Source: CAYXAA01 sp964462985 (lineage in GTDB: Bacteria; Pseudomonadota; Alphaproteobacteria; Rhizobiales; Stappiaceae). From it: a stretch of 64,000 nt of DNA. The stretch covers positions 1 to 64,000 of the forward strand of contig CAYXAA010000007.1 of NCBI GenBank assembly GCA_964462985.1. Direction: 5' to 3'. Shown here piece by piece: positions 1 through 9,798 of the stretch. The notes under the pieces were generated by a model that was given only the letters and a program-made list of their open reading frames with translations, ran no database searches and had not been told where the DNA came from. The translations under genes were made by a program, and so were the position numbers. Position 1 is the stretch's first letter. Every line of letters starts with the position of its first letter.

Positions 1-1638
1 GAGGCGGTGGGCGATCACGAGCGTGGTGCGGCCGTCCATCAGTCGGTTGAGTGCCGACTGGATCTTGGCCTCCGATTCCGCATCAAGTGCCGAGGTGGCT
101 TCGTCGAGCAACAGGATCGGAGCGTCGCGCAGCATGGCGCGGGCAATGGCAATGCGTTGTCGTTGCCCCCCCGAGAGCCGTCCGCCGCCCTCGCCAACCA
201 GCGTGTCATAGCCCTTCTCGAGCGCCATAATGAACTCGTGGGCATTAGCCGCCCTGGCCGCCTCCACGATCGCGGCGTCATCCGCCTGCGGTCGGCCGAT
301 GGCAATGTTTTCGCGCACCGTCAGGTCGAACAGGAAGGTATCCTGCGTCACCAGAGCCATCTGGCTGCGCAGCGATGCCACGGTCGCATCGCGGATGTCT
401 GTACCGTCGACGGTAATCCGCCCGTCGCGGACGTCATAGAAGCGTTCAAGCAGTGAGAAGACCGTCGACTTGCCCGCGCCCGACGGGCCGACCAGCGCGG
501 TGATCTGCCCTGCCGCGGCCTCAAAATCGAGGCCATCCAGCGTTGGAACCTCGCCGTAGCGGAACGAGACATTCTCGAACCGGATGTGACCGCGATCGAC
601 CTTGATCGGAACCGCGCCCGGCCGGTCGAGCAGCGTAACCGGCCGGTCGAGCAACTCGTACATCAGCCGAACGCCGACAAGATTGCTGGAGAGGTTGACG
701 TTGAGCCGGGCGAGCCGCCGCGCAGGATCGTAGGCAAGCAGCAACGCCGTGATGAATGCGAAGAAGGCGCCGGGATCGCGGCCTAGCTCGATCACGCTGT
801 AGCCGCCATAAAGGATGATCAGCGCAATGGCCACGCCGCCCAGTGTCTCCATGATCGGCGAGGTCCGGGCGCTGAGGCTCGCAATCTTGTTGGCCTGACG
901 CTCGACGTCAGATACCGCTTCCGCCATTTCGCGCCTCAGCCGGTCCTCGACACCGAAGGCCTTTACGACGCGGATACCAATCGCCGTCTCCTGGACGATG
1001 GACAGGATGCGCGTCAGCGAGACGAACTGCGATTTGGCAACCTTGCGCACCCGTCGCACCAGCACCGATACCGCGACGACCGCCGGCGGCATGATGAGCA
1101 GTGCAATGATACTCATCATCGGGTCCTGGATCACCATGACACCGGTGAGGCCGATCACCGTCAGCAGATCCCGGCCGAGGCTGGTGACGACAAGGTCGAG
1201 CGCGGCTCTGGCTGCCTGGGTGTTGTGCGACAGACGCGTGCCGAGATCGCCCATGGCCGTGGCGTCAAAGAAGGCCATGCCCTGCTGGGTCATGCGATCG
1301 TAGAGTCGGCGCTGCGTGGAGGCCACAATGTTGTTGCCGATCCGGCTCATTACGATCATCTGGCCATAGGTCGCGGCGCCCTTGACGGCGAAGATGACCA
1401 GAACCATGCCTGCAATGACGTAGACCATGGCGACGTCGCGGTCGATGAAGACCTTGTTGATGACGTCCTTCATGATCCAGGCGCTAGCCGCCGTCGACGC
1501 GGCGACGATGCCCATGAAGACAAAGGCAAGCGCGTAGCGCGGTGCATGCGCTCGGGCATTTTCCAGCACGAGCCGACGGATCAGAGCCAGCGACCCGTCC
1601 GGGTCGCCGAACAGCCAATCGTCGATGCGTCTCAACAC
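1..1638 (-). CDS. ABC exporter, fused membrane and ATPase domains (C-terminus cut by window edge)
   Basis: Half-size ABC exporter of the MsbA/BmrA kind, expected to work as an inner-membrane homodimer that moves lipids or other amphiphiles outward. The frame opens at GTG 1638 behind AGAGGG, with an in-frame TAG five codons upstream, so little more N-terminus is possible. About 330 residues with several hydrophobic helices precede the ATPase. The ATPase shows Walker A GPSGAGKS (near residue 385), signature LSGGQRQR, Walker B ILLLDEATSALD and the switch histidine in VIAHRL, where the window ends. Only the last few dozen residues are missing. It lies 132 bp downstream of aspS on the same strand. 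The family is certain; the substrate is not, so no symbol is given. Confidence 0.93.
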   Translation of the reverse strand, partial: MLRRIDDWLFGDPDGSLALIRRLVLENARAHAPRYALAFVFMGIVAASTAASAWIMKDVINKVFIDRDVAMVYVIAGMVLVIFAVKGAATYGQMIVMSRIGNNIVASTQRRLYDRMTQQGMAFFDATAMGDLGTRLSHNTQAARAALDLVVTSLGRDLLTVIGLTGVMVIQDPMMSIIALLIMPPAVVAVSVLVRRVRKVAKSQFVSLTRILSIVQETAIGIRVVKAFGVEDRLRREMAEAVSDVERQANKIASLSARTSPIMETLGGVAIALIILYGGYSVIELGRDPGAFFAFITALLLAYDPARRLARLNVNLSSNLVGVRLMYELLDRPVTLLDRPGAVPIKVDRGHIRFENVSFRYGEVPTLDGLDFEAAAGQITALVGPSGAGKSTVFSLLERFYDVRDGRITVDGTDIRDATVASLRSQMALVTQDTFLFDLTVRENIAIGRPQADDAAIVEAARAANAHEFIMALEKGYDTLVGEGGGRLSGGQRQRIAIARAMLRDAPILLLDEATSALDAESEAKIQSALNRLMDGRTTLVIAHRL

Positions 1639-1770
1639 AGGGCACGCCCTCTATCGCGGACCAGAACATCTGCGCCAACCGAAGTCGTGGCTTTCCGGAC
1701 AAGCGAAGACGCCCTTAGCCCGAAGCTTCCCATGGCGCAATGACGGCGGTCCGACGCGGTCCGGGCGCCG

Positions 1771-3552
1771 TCAGTTTTCCGGCAGATTGAGACGAATATG
1801 CAACTCTCTGAGCTGTTTCGGGAAAACCGGCGATGGCGCGCCCATCAGCAGATCGACCGCCTGCTGGTTCATCGGGAACAGCGCAACCTCACGCAGGTTC
1901 TTGGCTCCGACGAGCAGCATGATCATCCGATCGATACCGGCTGCCATGCCGCCGTGCGGCGGTGCCCCGTACTGGAAGGCCCGATACATGCCGCCAAACC
2001 GCTCCTCCAGCACCGTCTCGTCATAGCCGGCGATGGCAAAAGCCTTCTTCATGATCTCCGGCTTGTGATTGCGGATTGCACCCGAGGCAATCTCGAAGCC
2101 GTTGCAGACCATGTCGTACTGGAAGGCCTTGAGCGCAAGCGGATCGCCGCTCTCCAGCGCCTCAAGTCCGCCCTGCGGCATCGAGAAGGGGTTGTGCGAA
2201 AAGTCGACCTTCTTCTCGTCCTCGTTCCACTCATACATCGGAAAATCGACGATCCAAGCGAGCTCGAACCGGTCACGATCGACCAGATCGAGGTCCTCGC
2301 CCACCTTGGTCCGCGCCTTGCCGGCGAAGTCGACGAATTTCTTCGGGTCGCCAGCGACAAAGAAGGCGGCGTCGCCGTCCGTGAGGCCGAGCTGGGTCCG
2401 GATCGCCTCGGTGCGCTCCGCGCCAATGTTCTTCGCGATCGGCCCGGCGCCCTCGAGCGCGCCGTTCTCGGTGCGCCAGAAAATGTAGCCGAGGCCAGGC
2501 TGGCCCTCGCCCTGCGCCCAGGAATTCATCCTGTCGCAGAAGGCGCGGCTGCCGCCCTTCGGAGCCGGGATCGCCCACACCGCGTTCCGCTCTTCCTCGA
2601 GCATGCGGGCAAAGACCTTGAAGCCCGAGCCGCGGAAGTGCTCGCTGACCTCCTGCATTTCGATCGGGTTGCGCAGGTCCGGCTTGTCCGTGCCGTATTT
2701 GCGCATGGCCTCCACGTAAGGGATGCGCGGCAGCTCCGGCGTGACAGGCTTGCCATCAGCGAACTCCTCGAACACGTCACGCACCACGGGCTCCATCGCA
2801 GCAAAGACGTCGTCCTGGGTGACGAAACTCATCTCGACGTCGAGCTGATAGAACTCTCCCGGCAGTCGGTCCGCCCGTGGATCCTCGTCGCGGAAACAGG
2901 GCGCAATCTGGAAATAGCGGTCGAAGCCCGACATCATCAGCAATTGCTTGTATTGCTGCGGCGCCTGCGGCAGCGCGTAGAACTTGCCGGGATGCAGCCG
3001 CGACGGCACCAGGAAGTCGCGCGCACCCTCGGGCGAGGACGCGGTCAAGATCGGCGTCTGGAACTCGTTGAATCCGATCTCATTCATGCGCCGCCGCAAC
3101 GAGGCGATCACCTTGGTCCGGGTGACGATGTTGCGATGCAGTGTCTCGCGCCGCAGGTCGAGGAAGCGGTAGGTCAGGCGCACGTCTTCCGGATAGTCCG
3201 GCTCGCCGAACACCGGCAGCGGCAGTTCCTTGGCGGCGCCGAGCACCTCGATCTCACGGATGAAGACCTCAACTTCACCTGTCGGCAGGTTCGGGTTGAC
3301 CGTCTCTTCGGAGCGGCGCTTCACCTCGCCATCGATGCGCACGCACCACTCGGCGCGGAGCATCTCGGCGGCCGCGAAGGCTGGCGAATCTGGGTCCACC
3401 ACACATTGCGTGATGCCGTAGTGGTCTCGCAGATCGATGAACAGCAACCCGCCATGATCTCGCACGCGATGCACCCAGCCCGAAAGGCGCGCGGTCGACC
3501 CGACGTGGGTCTCGCGTAGTTCTCCGCACGTGTGGCTGCGATAGCGATGCAT
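1771..3552 (-). CDS. aspS: Aspartyl-tRNA synthetase, probably non-discriminating (Asp/Asn)
   Basis: Class IIb synthetase that charges tRNA-Asp in the cytoplasm. The 593 residues match the bacterial-type AspRS length, with an N-terminal OB-fold anticodon domain (1-100), the class II core, a bacterial GAD insertion in the middle, and motif 3 in GGMAAGIDRMIMLL near the C-terminus. Motif 2 is FRDEDPRADR at residues 220-229. In the anticodon domain it has RDHGG with His33, the form found in non-discriminating AspRS such as that of Pseudomonas aeruginosa, not the RDLGS of the E. coli enzyme. Such enzymes also make Asp-tRNA-Asn for the GatCAB amidotransferase. That specificity is inferred; the identity is secure. 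Confidence 0.97.
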   Translation of the reverse strand: MHRYRSHTCGELRETHVGSTARLSGWVHRVRDHGGLLFIDLRDHYGITQCVVDPDSPAFAAAEMLRAEWCVRIDGEVKRRSEETVNPNLPTGEVEVFIREIEVLGAAKELPLPVFGEPDYPEDVRLTYRFLDLRRETLHRNIVTRTKVIASLRRRMNEIGFNEFQTPILTASSPEGARDFLVPSRLHPGKFYALPQAPQQYKQLLMMSGFDRYFQIAPCFRDEDPRADRLPGEFYQLDVEMSFVTQDDVFAAMEPVVRDVFEEFADGKPVTPELPRIPYVEAMRKYGTDKPDLRNPIEMQEVSEHFRGSGFKVFARMLEEERNAVWAIPAPKGGSRAFCDRMNSWAQGEGQPGLGYIFWRTENGALEGAGPIAKNIGAERTEAIRTQLGLTDGDAAFFVAGDPKKFVDFAGKARTKVGEDLDLVDRDRFELAWIVDFPMYEWNEDEKKVDFSHNPFSMPQGGLEALESGDPLALKAFQYDMVCNGFEIASGAIRNHKPEIMKKAFAIAGYDETVLEERFGGMYRAFQYGAPPHGGMAAGIDRMIMLLVGAKNLREVALFPMNQQAVDLLMGAPSPVFPKQLRELHIRLNLPEN

Positions 3553-3909
3553 GATGTCCTCGGTCGGCTGTCCCTGATCACGACGGGGCGGGCCGCACCG
3601 GCCCGCGTCGCGAACGCATTCGATTCCAATGAATTGGAGAGAGATCGCCTGGGATCCGACAGGTGGATCTTCGACGTCTCCGCTCCAGAACTCCCGATCA
3701 GCGGCTTACGATCGGACTTGATCGCCTGTCCGATAGCTGACCGCCTTTGAGGTGCCAGTTCACCCTGCCGCCTCGGGCCGGCCGCAGGTGGCTCACGTCG
3801 ACATTCGGTTCCGGGGATCCGGTGCCGACGCCGGGTGGAGAAGGCACGGCACGCCGCCAAAGTCAAGCGGGGGACCGCATCATGCCGACGGGATTGCGTC
3901 TGCCGACCG
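3553..3909. other. Intergenic region: aspS leader, no gene seen
   Basis: These 357 bp separate parA (end) from aspS (start), both read leftwards. I see no convincing reading frame. The aspS-proximal part holds a GC-rich hairpin at 3588-3606 (arms GCGGGCCG / CGGCCCGC, 3-base loop), 36 bases upstream of the aspS start, without a T run, so it is not an obvious terminator. A 14-bp dyad TCCAATGAATTGGA lies at 3625-3638 in an otherwise GC-rich stretch and could be a regulator site. Neither function is shown. Confidence 0.5.
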
Positions 3910-4533
3910 TCAGCTTTCAACGGCGAGGACCAGCGGCTGCCACTGCTTGCGCGCCGCCTCGGTGTCCCGGGTATGATGGTCGAAGACGCTCTCGCCCTTG
4001 GCGGCCAGTTGAGGATAGATCATCCGGTCGGAGATGCGAGCCAGGACCGGGTAGCCAAGATCGGCAAGAAAGCCTTCGAGTTCGCTTTGCAGGCGGGTGC
4101 GCGGCCGCATGCGGTTGGCTACGAGGTGGATACCCGTCTTGCCCTTGCGCACCCGCTTCAGCCCGGCGATCTTGTTGATGAACCGCTCGGTGGCGCGCCA
4201 GTCAAATGGGGATGGCAGGACCGGGATAACGATGTCCTCGCACTCGGCGACAAGTTGCTCGGCAAGGCCGGAACGAAGACCGCCCGGTCCGTCGATCACC
4301 AGCACGTCACACGACTTCGGTGCGTCGCCGATCGTCTTTTCCTTGCTCCAGTCGAGCGCCAGGATCGGTGGCATGGTGTCGGACCGTACCTTGGCCCAGG
4401 CGAGTGCCGTGCGCTGCCGATCGGCGTCCGCGAGCGCAACCGAGGCTCGTGGAGCCAGGGCGCTGGCCAGTGTCGTTGCCAGCGTGGTCTTGCCGCAACC
4501 GCCCTTGCCGTTCGCCACCAGGATCTTGCGCAT
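3910..4533 (-). CDS. ParA/MinD-like ATPase, orphan
   Basis: A 207-residue deviant-Walker ATPase. Starting at ATG 4533 (MRKILVANGKGG) it has the ParA P-loop KGGCGKTT at about residues 10-17, an ADADRQ loop after the second strand and Walker B-like VLVIDGPGG. It is close to the shortest ParA proteins, has no N-terminal DNA-binding extension, and no parB-like gene or obvious cargo gene lies beside it, so chromosome partitioning is not implied. It faces rnd across 179 bp and is followed by aspS. In-frame sequence upstream of 4533 looks non-coding. The family is clear; the cargo is unknown. Confidence 0.88.
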   Translation of the reverse strand: MRKILVANGKGGCGKTTLATTLASALAPRASVALADADRQRTALAWAKVRSDTMPPILALDWSKEKTIGDAPKSCDVLVIDGPGGLRSGLAEQLVAECEDIVIPVLPSPFDWRATERFINKIAGLKRVRKGKTGIHLVANRMRPRTRLQSELEGFLADLGYPVLARISDRMIYPQLAAKGESVFDHHTRDTEAARKQWQPLVLAVES

Positions 4534-4712
4534 TGGGTCCCCTGCCGTTCCGGGTATTCGCGGATCCCCTCTACGGATTCGCCCCAAGTTTCCGCTCGAT
4601 CCTTAGCCGCATAGTTTGCACCCGGACACAAGGTCGCTTTCGGGAATGGTGCTGGCTTGCGGCGCTTTCGTGGCGACAAGAGGGCGCGCTTGCGCTATAC
4701 GTCGCGATCACC

Positions 4713-5939
4713 ATGAAAGTGATAACGAATACACCCGATCTGGCTGCGGCCTGCAAGGCCCTGGCGACTCATAATTTCATCACGGTCGATACAGAATTCC
4801 TCCGGGAAACGACGTTCTGGCCCAAGCTTTGCGTGATCCAGATGGCGAGCACCGATGATGCCGTCATCGTTGACGCTCTGGCGAACGACATCGATCTCGC
4901 ACCCTTCTTCGACCTGATGCGCAATGACAAGGTGCTCAAGGTCTTCCACGCTGCCCGGCAGGACATCGAGATCGTCTACCATCTCGGTGGTTTCATCCCG
5001 CGTCCGATCTTCGACACCCAGGTCGCGGCCATGGTCTGTGGCTTCGGCGATTCGATCTCTTACGATCAGCTCGTCCAGAAGATCACGGGCGACCGCATCG
5101 ACAAATCCTCACGCTTCACCGACTGGTCGCGGCGGCCGCTGTCGCAAAAGCAGCTGGAATATGCCCTCGCCGACGTAACCCATCTTCGTGACGTCTATCG
5201 CTTTCTCGCGGCCAACCTGGCCGAGCAGGAACGCTCGCACTGGGTCGAGGACGAGATGAAGGTCCTCACCTCCGAGGCCACCTATCGCACCGATCCCGAG
5301 AACGCCTGGCAACGACTTAAGATGCGCGTCCGCAAGCCGACGGAGCTCGCAGTCCTCATCGAGGTGGCAGCCTGGCGCGAGCGGGAGGCTCAGAGCCGAG
5401 ATATTCCACGCAGCCGCGTCCTCAAGGATGACGCGATCTACGAGGTCGCCGCCCAGCAGCCGACGAGCGCCGAGGCTCTTGCCGCGATGCGGACGATCCC
5501 GCGCGGTTTCGAGCGGTCGCGATCGGCCGAGGACATCATCGCCGCGGTCAAGCGCGCCCTTGCCCGGCCCAAGCACGAACTGCCCGCGCTCCCGAAGGGC
5601 CGTCCGGCCCCGGACGGTTCGGCGGCCGCGGTCGAGCTGCTCAAGGTCCTGCTGAAGCTGGTGAGCGAAGCGAACGGCGTTGCTGCGAAGGTCATCGCGA
5701 CGGTCGAAGACTTGGAAAAGATTGCTGCTGATGACGAAGCCGACGTGGAGGCGCTGAAGGGCTGGCGCGGCGAACTGTTCGGCAAGGCGGCCCTGAAGCT
5801 GAAGCGCGGCGAAATCGCACTCAGCTTCGACGGTCAGCGCATTGTCACGATCGAGAATATCGAACCAGTGCGCCGACCATCGCGGCCCGCGAAGAAGTTC
5901 CGCAAGGATCGCGGCCGCGACGCTGTCGCTGCCGAGTAG
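4713..5939 (+). CDS. rnd: Ribonuclease D
   Basis: 3'-to-5' exoribonuclease that trims tRNA precursors and other structured RNAs. The 408-residue protein carries the DEDDy exonuclease domain: D26 and E28 in VDTEF, the second motif in VFHAARQDIEIVYHLGG, and the third in YALADVTHLRDVY with the tyrosine-type spacing. An HRDC domain follows in the region of residues 210-300 (AWREREAQSRDIPRSRVL). The open frame runs further upstream, but the domain begins at ATG 4713 (MKVITNTPDL), so that start was used. It ends 13 bp from the convergent ppx gene. Confidence 0.95.
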   Translation: MKVITNTPDLAAACKALATHNFITVDTEFLRETTFWPKLCVIQMASTDDAVIVDALANDIDLAPFFDLMRNDKVLKVFHAARQDIEIVYHLGGFIPRPIFDTQVAAMVCGFGDSISYDQLVQKITGDRIDKSSRFTDWSRRPLSQKQLEYALADVTHLRDVYRFLAANLAEQERSHWVEDEMKVLTSEATYRTDPENAWQRLKMRVRKPTELAVLIEVAAWREREAQSRDIPRSRVLKDDAIYEVAAQQPTSAEALAAMRTIPRGFERSRSAEDIIAAVKRALARPKHELPALPKGRPAPDGSAAAVELLKVLLKLVSEANGVAAKVIATVEDLEKIAADDEADVEALKGWRGELFGKAALKLKRGEIALSFDGQRIVTIENIEPVRRPSRPAKKFRKDRGRDAVAAE

Positions 5940-5952
5940 CCGTGCGCCTAAC

Positions 5953-7482
5953 CTAAGGCAAGGGCAACACGGTACCTTTGAGCCCCAGCAGCTTGGCGAA
6001 CTGGGCCATGCGCTTGCGCAGCCGCTCGCCGTCAAGATCGGCCAGCGGTCCCGGCAGCCGCAGCATCGCCGTATCCCCTTCCACGACGATTTCGGTTTGC
6101 GGCAGGATGCCGGCAACAGAGGCCGTGATGACCGACGCGACCCTTAGCGCAGCACCGAGGATCCTCGCCCGCTCCTTTAGCCGCGTGCTCGTCAGTTCCC
6201 GGATCCGCGGGCTGAGGGCATCGTCGATCAGGCCCTGATGGCGATAATAGACTGCAAGTGCCAGATAGGCGCGCCCCGGGTGGTCGATCGCGACGAAGCC
6301 GGCGTTGGAGATGATGTTGAGGCTCTGCTCGCCGCGGTAATCCGGGTGGGCACGCCAGCCGATATCGGACAATAGACAGCCTGCCGTCCGCAGACGACGT
6401 TCCTGTTCAGTCTCATCGATGCCGACCGCTGGAAACACCTTGTCGGTCCAGGACACCAATTCCTGGGCATAGTCCGGCGACCGCGCCCTCAGAAGTGCCA
6501 GTTCCCTGGCTGCTTCGATCAGGGGGTCACGGCGCCGCTCCGCTTCCGGCAACAGATCGTAGAGCAGCCCCTCTCGCAGGCCGAGGGCGGACATGACCAC
6601 CTCCCGCGCCTTGGTCCGGCGCAGTATCTTCTCCATCACGGCGGCGCCGAACGGCAGGAGGGCCCGCCGGGCGCGCGAGACAACCTCGATCCTGTCGATC
6701 GTGTCGACATCGCGCCGCACCACCATCTGGCAGAACTCGATCGCCTCCTGAGCCGGAATGGCGTAGTGGTGCATGACGTGAAGCGGATAGCCCACCTGGA
6801 ACAGGTGCAGCCGCGCCAGCGAGCGCCAGGTGCCACCGACGGCATAGAAGCTCTTGCCCTGTCCCGAGGGCAGCCAGTCAATCTGCTCGAGGAGGTCCTC
6901 GGCAATCTTCTGCGCCCGGGCCGGCTTGCCTTCCGAATCCTCCTGGAGGCGAATGCCTCCAAGCGGCAGGGTCTTTCCGCGGCCGATCTGACCGTTCCTA
7001 ACGTCAATCAGCTCAAGACTGCCGCCGCCGAGATCGCCGACGATGCCATCGGGCTTCCAGATCCCCGAAACGACACCAAGTGCCGCGAGCCGCGCCTCGT
7101 CCCCGCCAGACAGCATCTCGACCGGAACACCGCAGATGCGTTCGACATCGGCGATGAACTCGCCGCCGTTCACCGCATCGCGCACGGCGGCCGTCGCCAG
7201 AATCCGCTGGGAGACCACGCCAACTTGCTCGCACAAGCGGCGAAAGCGAAGCAGCGACGCCTGCGCGAGCGCAACTGAATCCGGCGCAAGCCGGCCTGTT
7301 GCGCCGACACCGCGGCCGAGGCCGGCCAGCACCTTTTCGTTGAACAGAATTGTCGGGGCGCGCGTGTGGTTCTCGTAGATGACCAGGCGAACCGAGTTCG
7401 ACCCGATATCAATCACCGCGATCGGGCCCGAGCCTTCTATGCGGCCGCGGGCCCTTACGGGCCGTGCGGTTGCCTCAGCCAC
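5953..7482 (-). CDS. ppx: Exopolyphosphatase, Ppx/GppA family
   Basis: Hydrolyses the ends of inorganic polyphosphate, or the gamma-phosphate of pppGpp; sequence alone does not separate the two in this family. It has the ASKHA phosphate loops AVIDIGSNSVRLVIYE near the N-terminus and VGDLGGGSLELI at mid-domain, plus a C-terminal helical HD-like domain (LLSDIGWRAHPDYR), giving 509 residues. The start was set at GTG 7482, whose bases overlap the final codons and stop of ppk (GTGGCTGA), implying translational coupling. The frame is open 14 codons further up to 7524, but that part only overlaps the ppk end. It degrades what the upstream gene makes. Confidence 0.92.
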   Translation of the reverse strand: MAEATARPVRARGRIEGSGPIAVIDIGSNSVRLVIYENHTRAPTILFNEKVLAGLGRGVGATGRLAPDSVALAQASLLRFRRLCEQVGVVSQRILATAAVRDAVNGGEFIADVERICGVPVEMLSGGDEARLAALGVVSGIWKPDGIVGDLGGGSLELIDVRNGQIGRGKTLPLGGIRLQEDSEGKPARAQKIAEDLLEQIDWLPSGQGKSFYAVGGTWRSLARLHLFQVGYPLHVMHHYAIPAQEAIEFCQMVVRRDVDTIDRIEVVSRARRALLPFGAAVMEKILRRTKAREVVMSALGLREGLLYDLLPEAERRRDPLIEAARELALLRARSPDYAQELVSWTDKVFPAVGIDETEQERRLRTAGCLLSDIGWRAHPDYRGEQSLNIISNAGFVAIDHPGRAYLALAVYYRHQGLIDDALSPRIRELTSTRLKERARILGAALRVASVITASVAGILPQTEIVVEGDTAMLRLPGPLADLDGERLRKRMAQFAKLLGLKGTVLPLP

Positions 7483-9697
7483 GCTTCCGTCGCTCCATGA
7501 ACGGCTTCGGCGAATGGCGGGCAAGCGACTTCCCCCGCCCCGAGAGGGAGGGATTGGTCATGAAGTACTGGTGGGCGTTGAACGGCTCCTCGCCGGCGAT
7601 CGGCGAAATGCGCTCGTGGCCGCCGTCCGGCAGCAGCCGCCAGCTCTGTTGATTGTCCTTGAGATTGGCAACCATGATCTGATCAAGAACCTGTTCGTGG
7701 ACGGTTGGCGTCACCAATGGCGCCAGGGCTTCGACCCGGCGGTCGAGGTTGCGCGGCATCATGTCGGCCGACCCGATATAGACGATCGCCTGGGGCGACG
7801 GGAGGCCATGGCCGTTCCCAAAGCAGAAAATGCGGCTATGCTCAAGAAAACGTCCGACGATCGATTTGGCCCGGATGTTCTCCGACAGCCCGGGAATGCC
7901 CGGCCGCAGGCAGCAGATTCCACGGACGACGAGGTCGATCTGAACGCCGGCCTGGCTGGCCCGATAGAGCGCATCGATGATGCCCGCATCGACCAGCGAG
8001 TTCATCTTCATCCAGATCTGGGCCGGCCGGCCGGCCCTGGCATGCTCGATCTCGGCGTCGATCCGCCCCATGATCTCCTTGCGCATCGTTACCGGCGAGA
8101 CTGCCATGCGGTTGAGCTCCACCGGCTCGGCATAGCCGGTGATGTAGTTGAAGATCTTGGCAACGTCCTGCGCGATTACCGGATCGGCAGTAAAGAAGGA
8201 CAGGTCCGTGTAGATCCGCGCCGTGATCGGGTGATAGTTTCCGGTGCCGATGTGGCAATAGGTTCTGAGCCCACCGTGCTCGCGCCGGAGCACCATCGAG
8301 AGCTTGGCGTGAGTCTTGAGCTCGATGAAGCCGAATACGACCTGGACGCCGGCGCGCTCCAGGTCGCGGGCCCAGCGAATATTGGCCTCCTCGTCAAATC
8401 GGGCCTTGAGCTCGACCAGCGCCGTGACCGACTTGCCGGCCTCCGCGGCTTCCGCCAACGCCTTAACGATCGGGGAATTGTTGGACGTCCGGTAGAGCGT
8501 TTGCTTGATCGCAACGACATCCGGATCCTGGGCGGCCTGCCGCAGGAACTGAACCACCACGTCGAACGACTCATAAGGGTGGTGAATGATCAGATCCTTC
8601 TGATGAATCGCGGCGAAGCAGTCGCCGCCGTGTTCACGGATGCGCTCGGGAAACCGCGGCGTATAGGGTTCGAACTTGAGGTCAACGCGGTCCACGCCGA
8701 CCACCTGGGACAGGTTGTTGAGGGCGAGAAGTCCGTTGGCCAGGAAGATCTCGTTGTTCGCGACGTCAAGCGCACCAGCGACGAAGTCCCTCAGTGCGGC
8801 CGGCGTGGTCTCCTCGATTTCGAGGCGGATCACAGATCCACGGCGCCGACGTTTCAGCGCGGTCTCGAACAGCCGTACCAGGTCCTCCGCCTCCTCCTCG
8901 ATTTCGATATCGGAGTCGCGCAGCACCCGGAACGCGCCCTTGCCGCGAACCTCATAGCCGGGAAACAGCCGGTTGATGAACATGCCGACCGCATTCTCCA
9001 CCGTCATGAAGCGCTGGACCTTGCCGCCTGCGGCTTCCGCGGGGGGCAGTTGCACAAAGCGGTCGAGTTGGGCGGGAATGCGCAGCAGCGCCGTCATGCC
9101 CTTGCCGCCGCGCGAGGGAGCCAGATCCAGCACCAGCGAGAAGCCCAGGTTGGGAATGAAGGGAAACGGGTGCGCCGGATCGATGGCAAGCGGCGTCAGC
9201 ACTGGGAAGATGTGCGAGAGGAAATGATCCTCCAGCCAGGCGCGGTCAGTGTCGGACAGGTCGTTGCCATCGACGATGACGATGCCCTTTTCGGCGAGCA
9301 GACGGCGCATGTCGCGCCAGCAGCGTTGCTGTTCGCTCTGCAACCGCATCACCGCGGCTGAGATCTTCTCCAGCTGTTCGGTCGGCGTCAGGCCGTCCTG
9401 GGAGCGGGTCGTCACTCCGAGCCGCTGCTGACCGACCAGACCGGCGACACGGACCATGAAGAACTCATCGAGATTGTTCGCTGAAATCGACAGGAAGCGC
9501 AGGCGTTCAAGAAGGGGGTGGTTCTCGTTCTCCGACTCCTCAAGAACGCGCTTGTTGAACTGCAGCCAGGACAACTCGCGATTGACGAAGCGCTCCGGGC
9601 TTTGGATCAGGTCCTGCCCAGCCCCCGCCATGAAGTCGGAATGTTCGACGGCAGCCATCTCCACGGCCTCTACGGCGGCCTCGCTCGTTTCAGTCAT
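7475..9697 (-). CDS. ppk1: Polyphosphate kinase 1
   Basis: Reversibly builds polyphosphate from ATP. The 740-residue protein is full length for Ppk1: N-terminal domain with the family opening RFVNRELSWLQFN, NLDEFFMVRVAG, and two phospholipase-D-like C-terminal domains. The autophosphorylated histidine is in YCHIGTGNYHPITAR, and a second conserved histidine lies in VGRFLEHSRIFCFG. It is followed at once by ppx (8-bp overlap) and preceded by hdaA, 101 bp away, on the same strand. Confidence 0.97.
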   Translation of the reverse strand: MTETSEAAVEAVEMAAVEHSDFMAGAGQDLIQSPERFVNRELSWLQFNKRVLEESENENHPLLERLRFLSISANNLDEFFMVRVAGLVGQQRLGVTTRSQDGLTPTEQLEKISAAVMRLQSEQQRCWRDMRRLLAEKGIVIVDGNDLSDTDRAWLEDHFLSHIFPVLTPLAIDPAHPFPFIPNLGFSLVLDLAPSRGGKGMTALLRIPAQLDRFVQLPPAEAAGGKVQRFMTVENAVGMFINRLFPGYEVRGKGAFRVLRDSDIEIEEEAEDLVRLFETALKRRRRGSVIRLEIEETTPAALRDFVAGALDVANNEIFLANGLLALNNLSQVVGVDRVDLKFEPYTPRFPERIREHGGDCFAAIHQKDLIIHHPYESFDVVVQFLRQAAQDPDVVAIKQTLYRTSNNSPIVKALAEAAEAGKSVTALVELKARFDEEANIRWARDLERAGVQVVFGFIELKTHAKLSMVLRREHGGLRTYCHIGTGNYHPITARIYTDLSFFTADPVIAQDVAKIFNYITGYAEPVELNRMAVSPVTMRKEIMGRIDAEIEHARAGRPAQIWMKMNSLVDAGIIDALYRASQAGVQIDLVVRGICCLRPGIPGLSENIRAKSIVGRFLEHSRIFCFGNGHGLPSPQAIVYIGSADMMPRNLDRRVEALAPLVTPTVHEQVLDQIMVANLKDNQQSWRLLPDGGHERISPIAGEEPFNAHQYFMTNPSLSGRGKSLARHSPKPFMERRKRG

Positions 9698-9798
9698 CTC
9701 GCACTCCGACGATGGACCCGATTTTCGACCATCGATACCTATCGTCCCACTGTGACGGATTTTTCATTCGCCGGCCATCGTCGAGACGTCGGGTGCGG

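Noticed and set aside
1798..3519. Very long open frame on the plus strand across aspS
   Set aside because: It mirrors aspS on the opposite strand. In GC-rich DNA the antisense frame of a real gene often lacks stops. Its composition (Arg, His, Leu, Ala-rich) fits no family.
7379..9361. 660-codon open frame on the plus strand across ppk
   Set aside because: Antisense shadow of polyphosphate kinase, with no ribosome-binding site and no domain.
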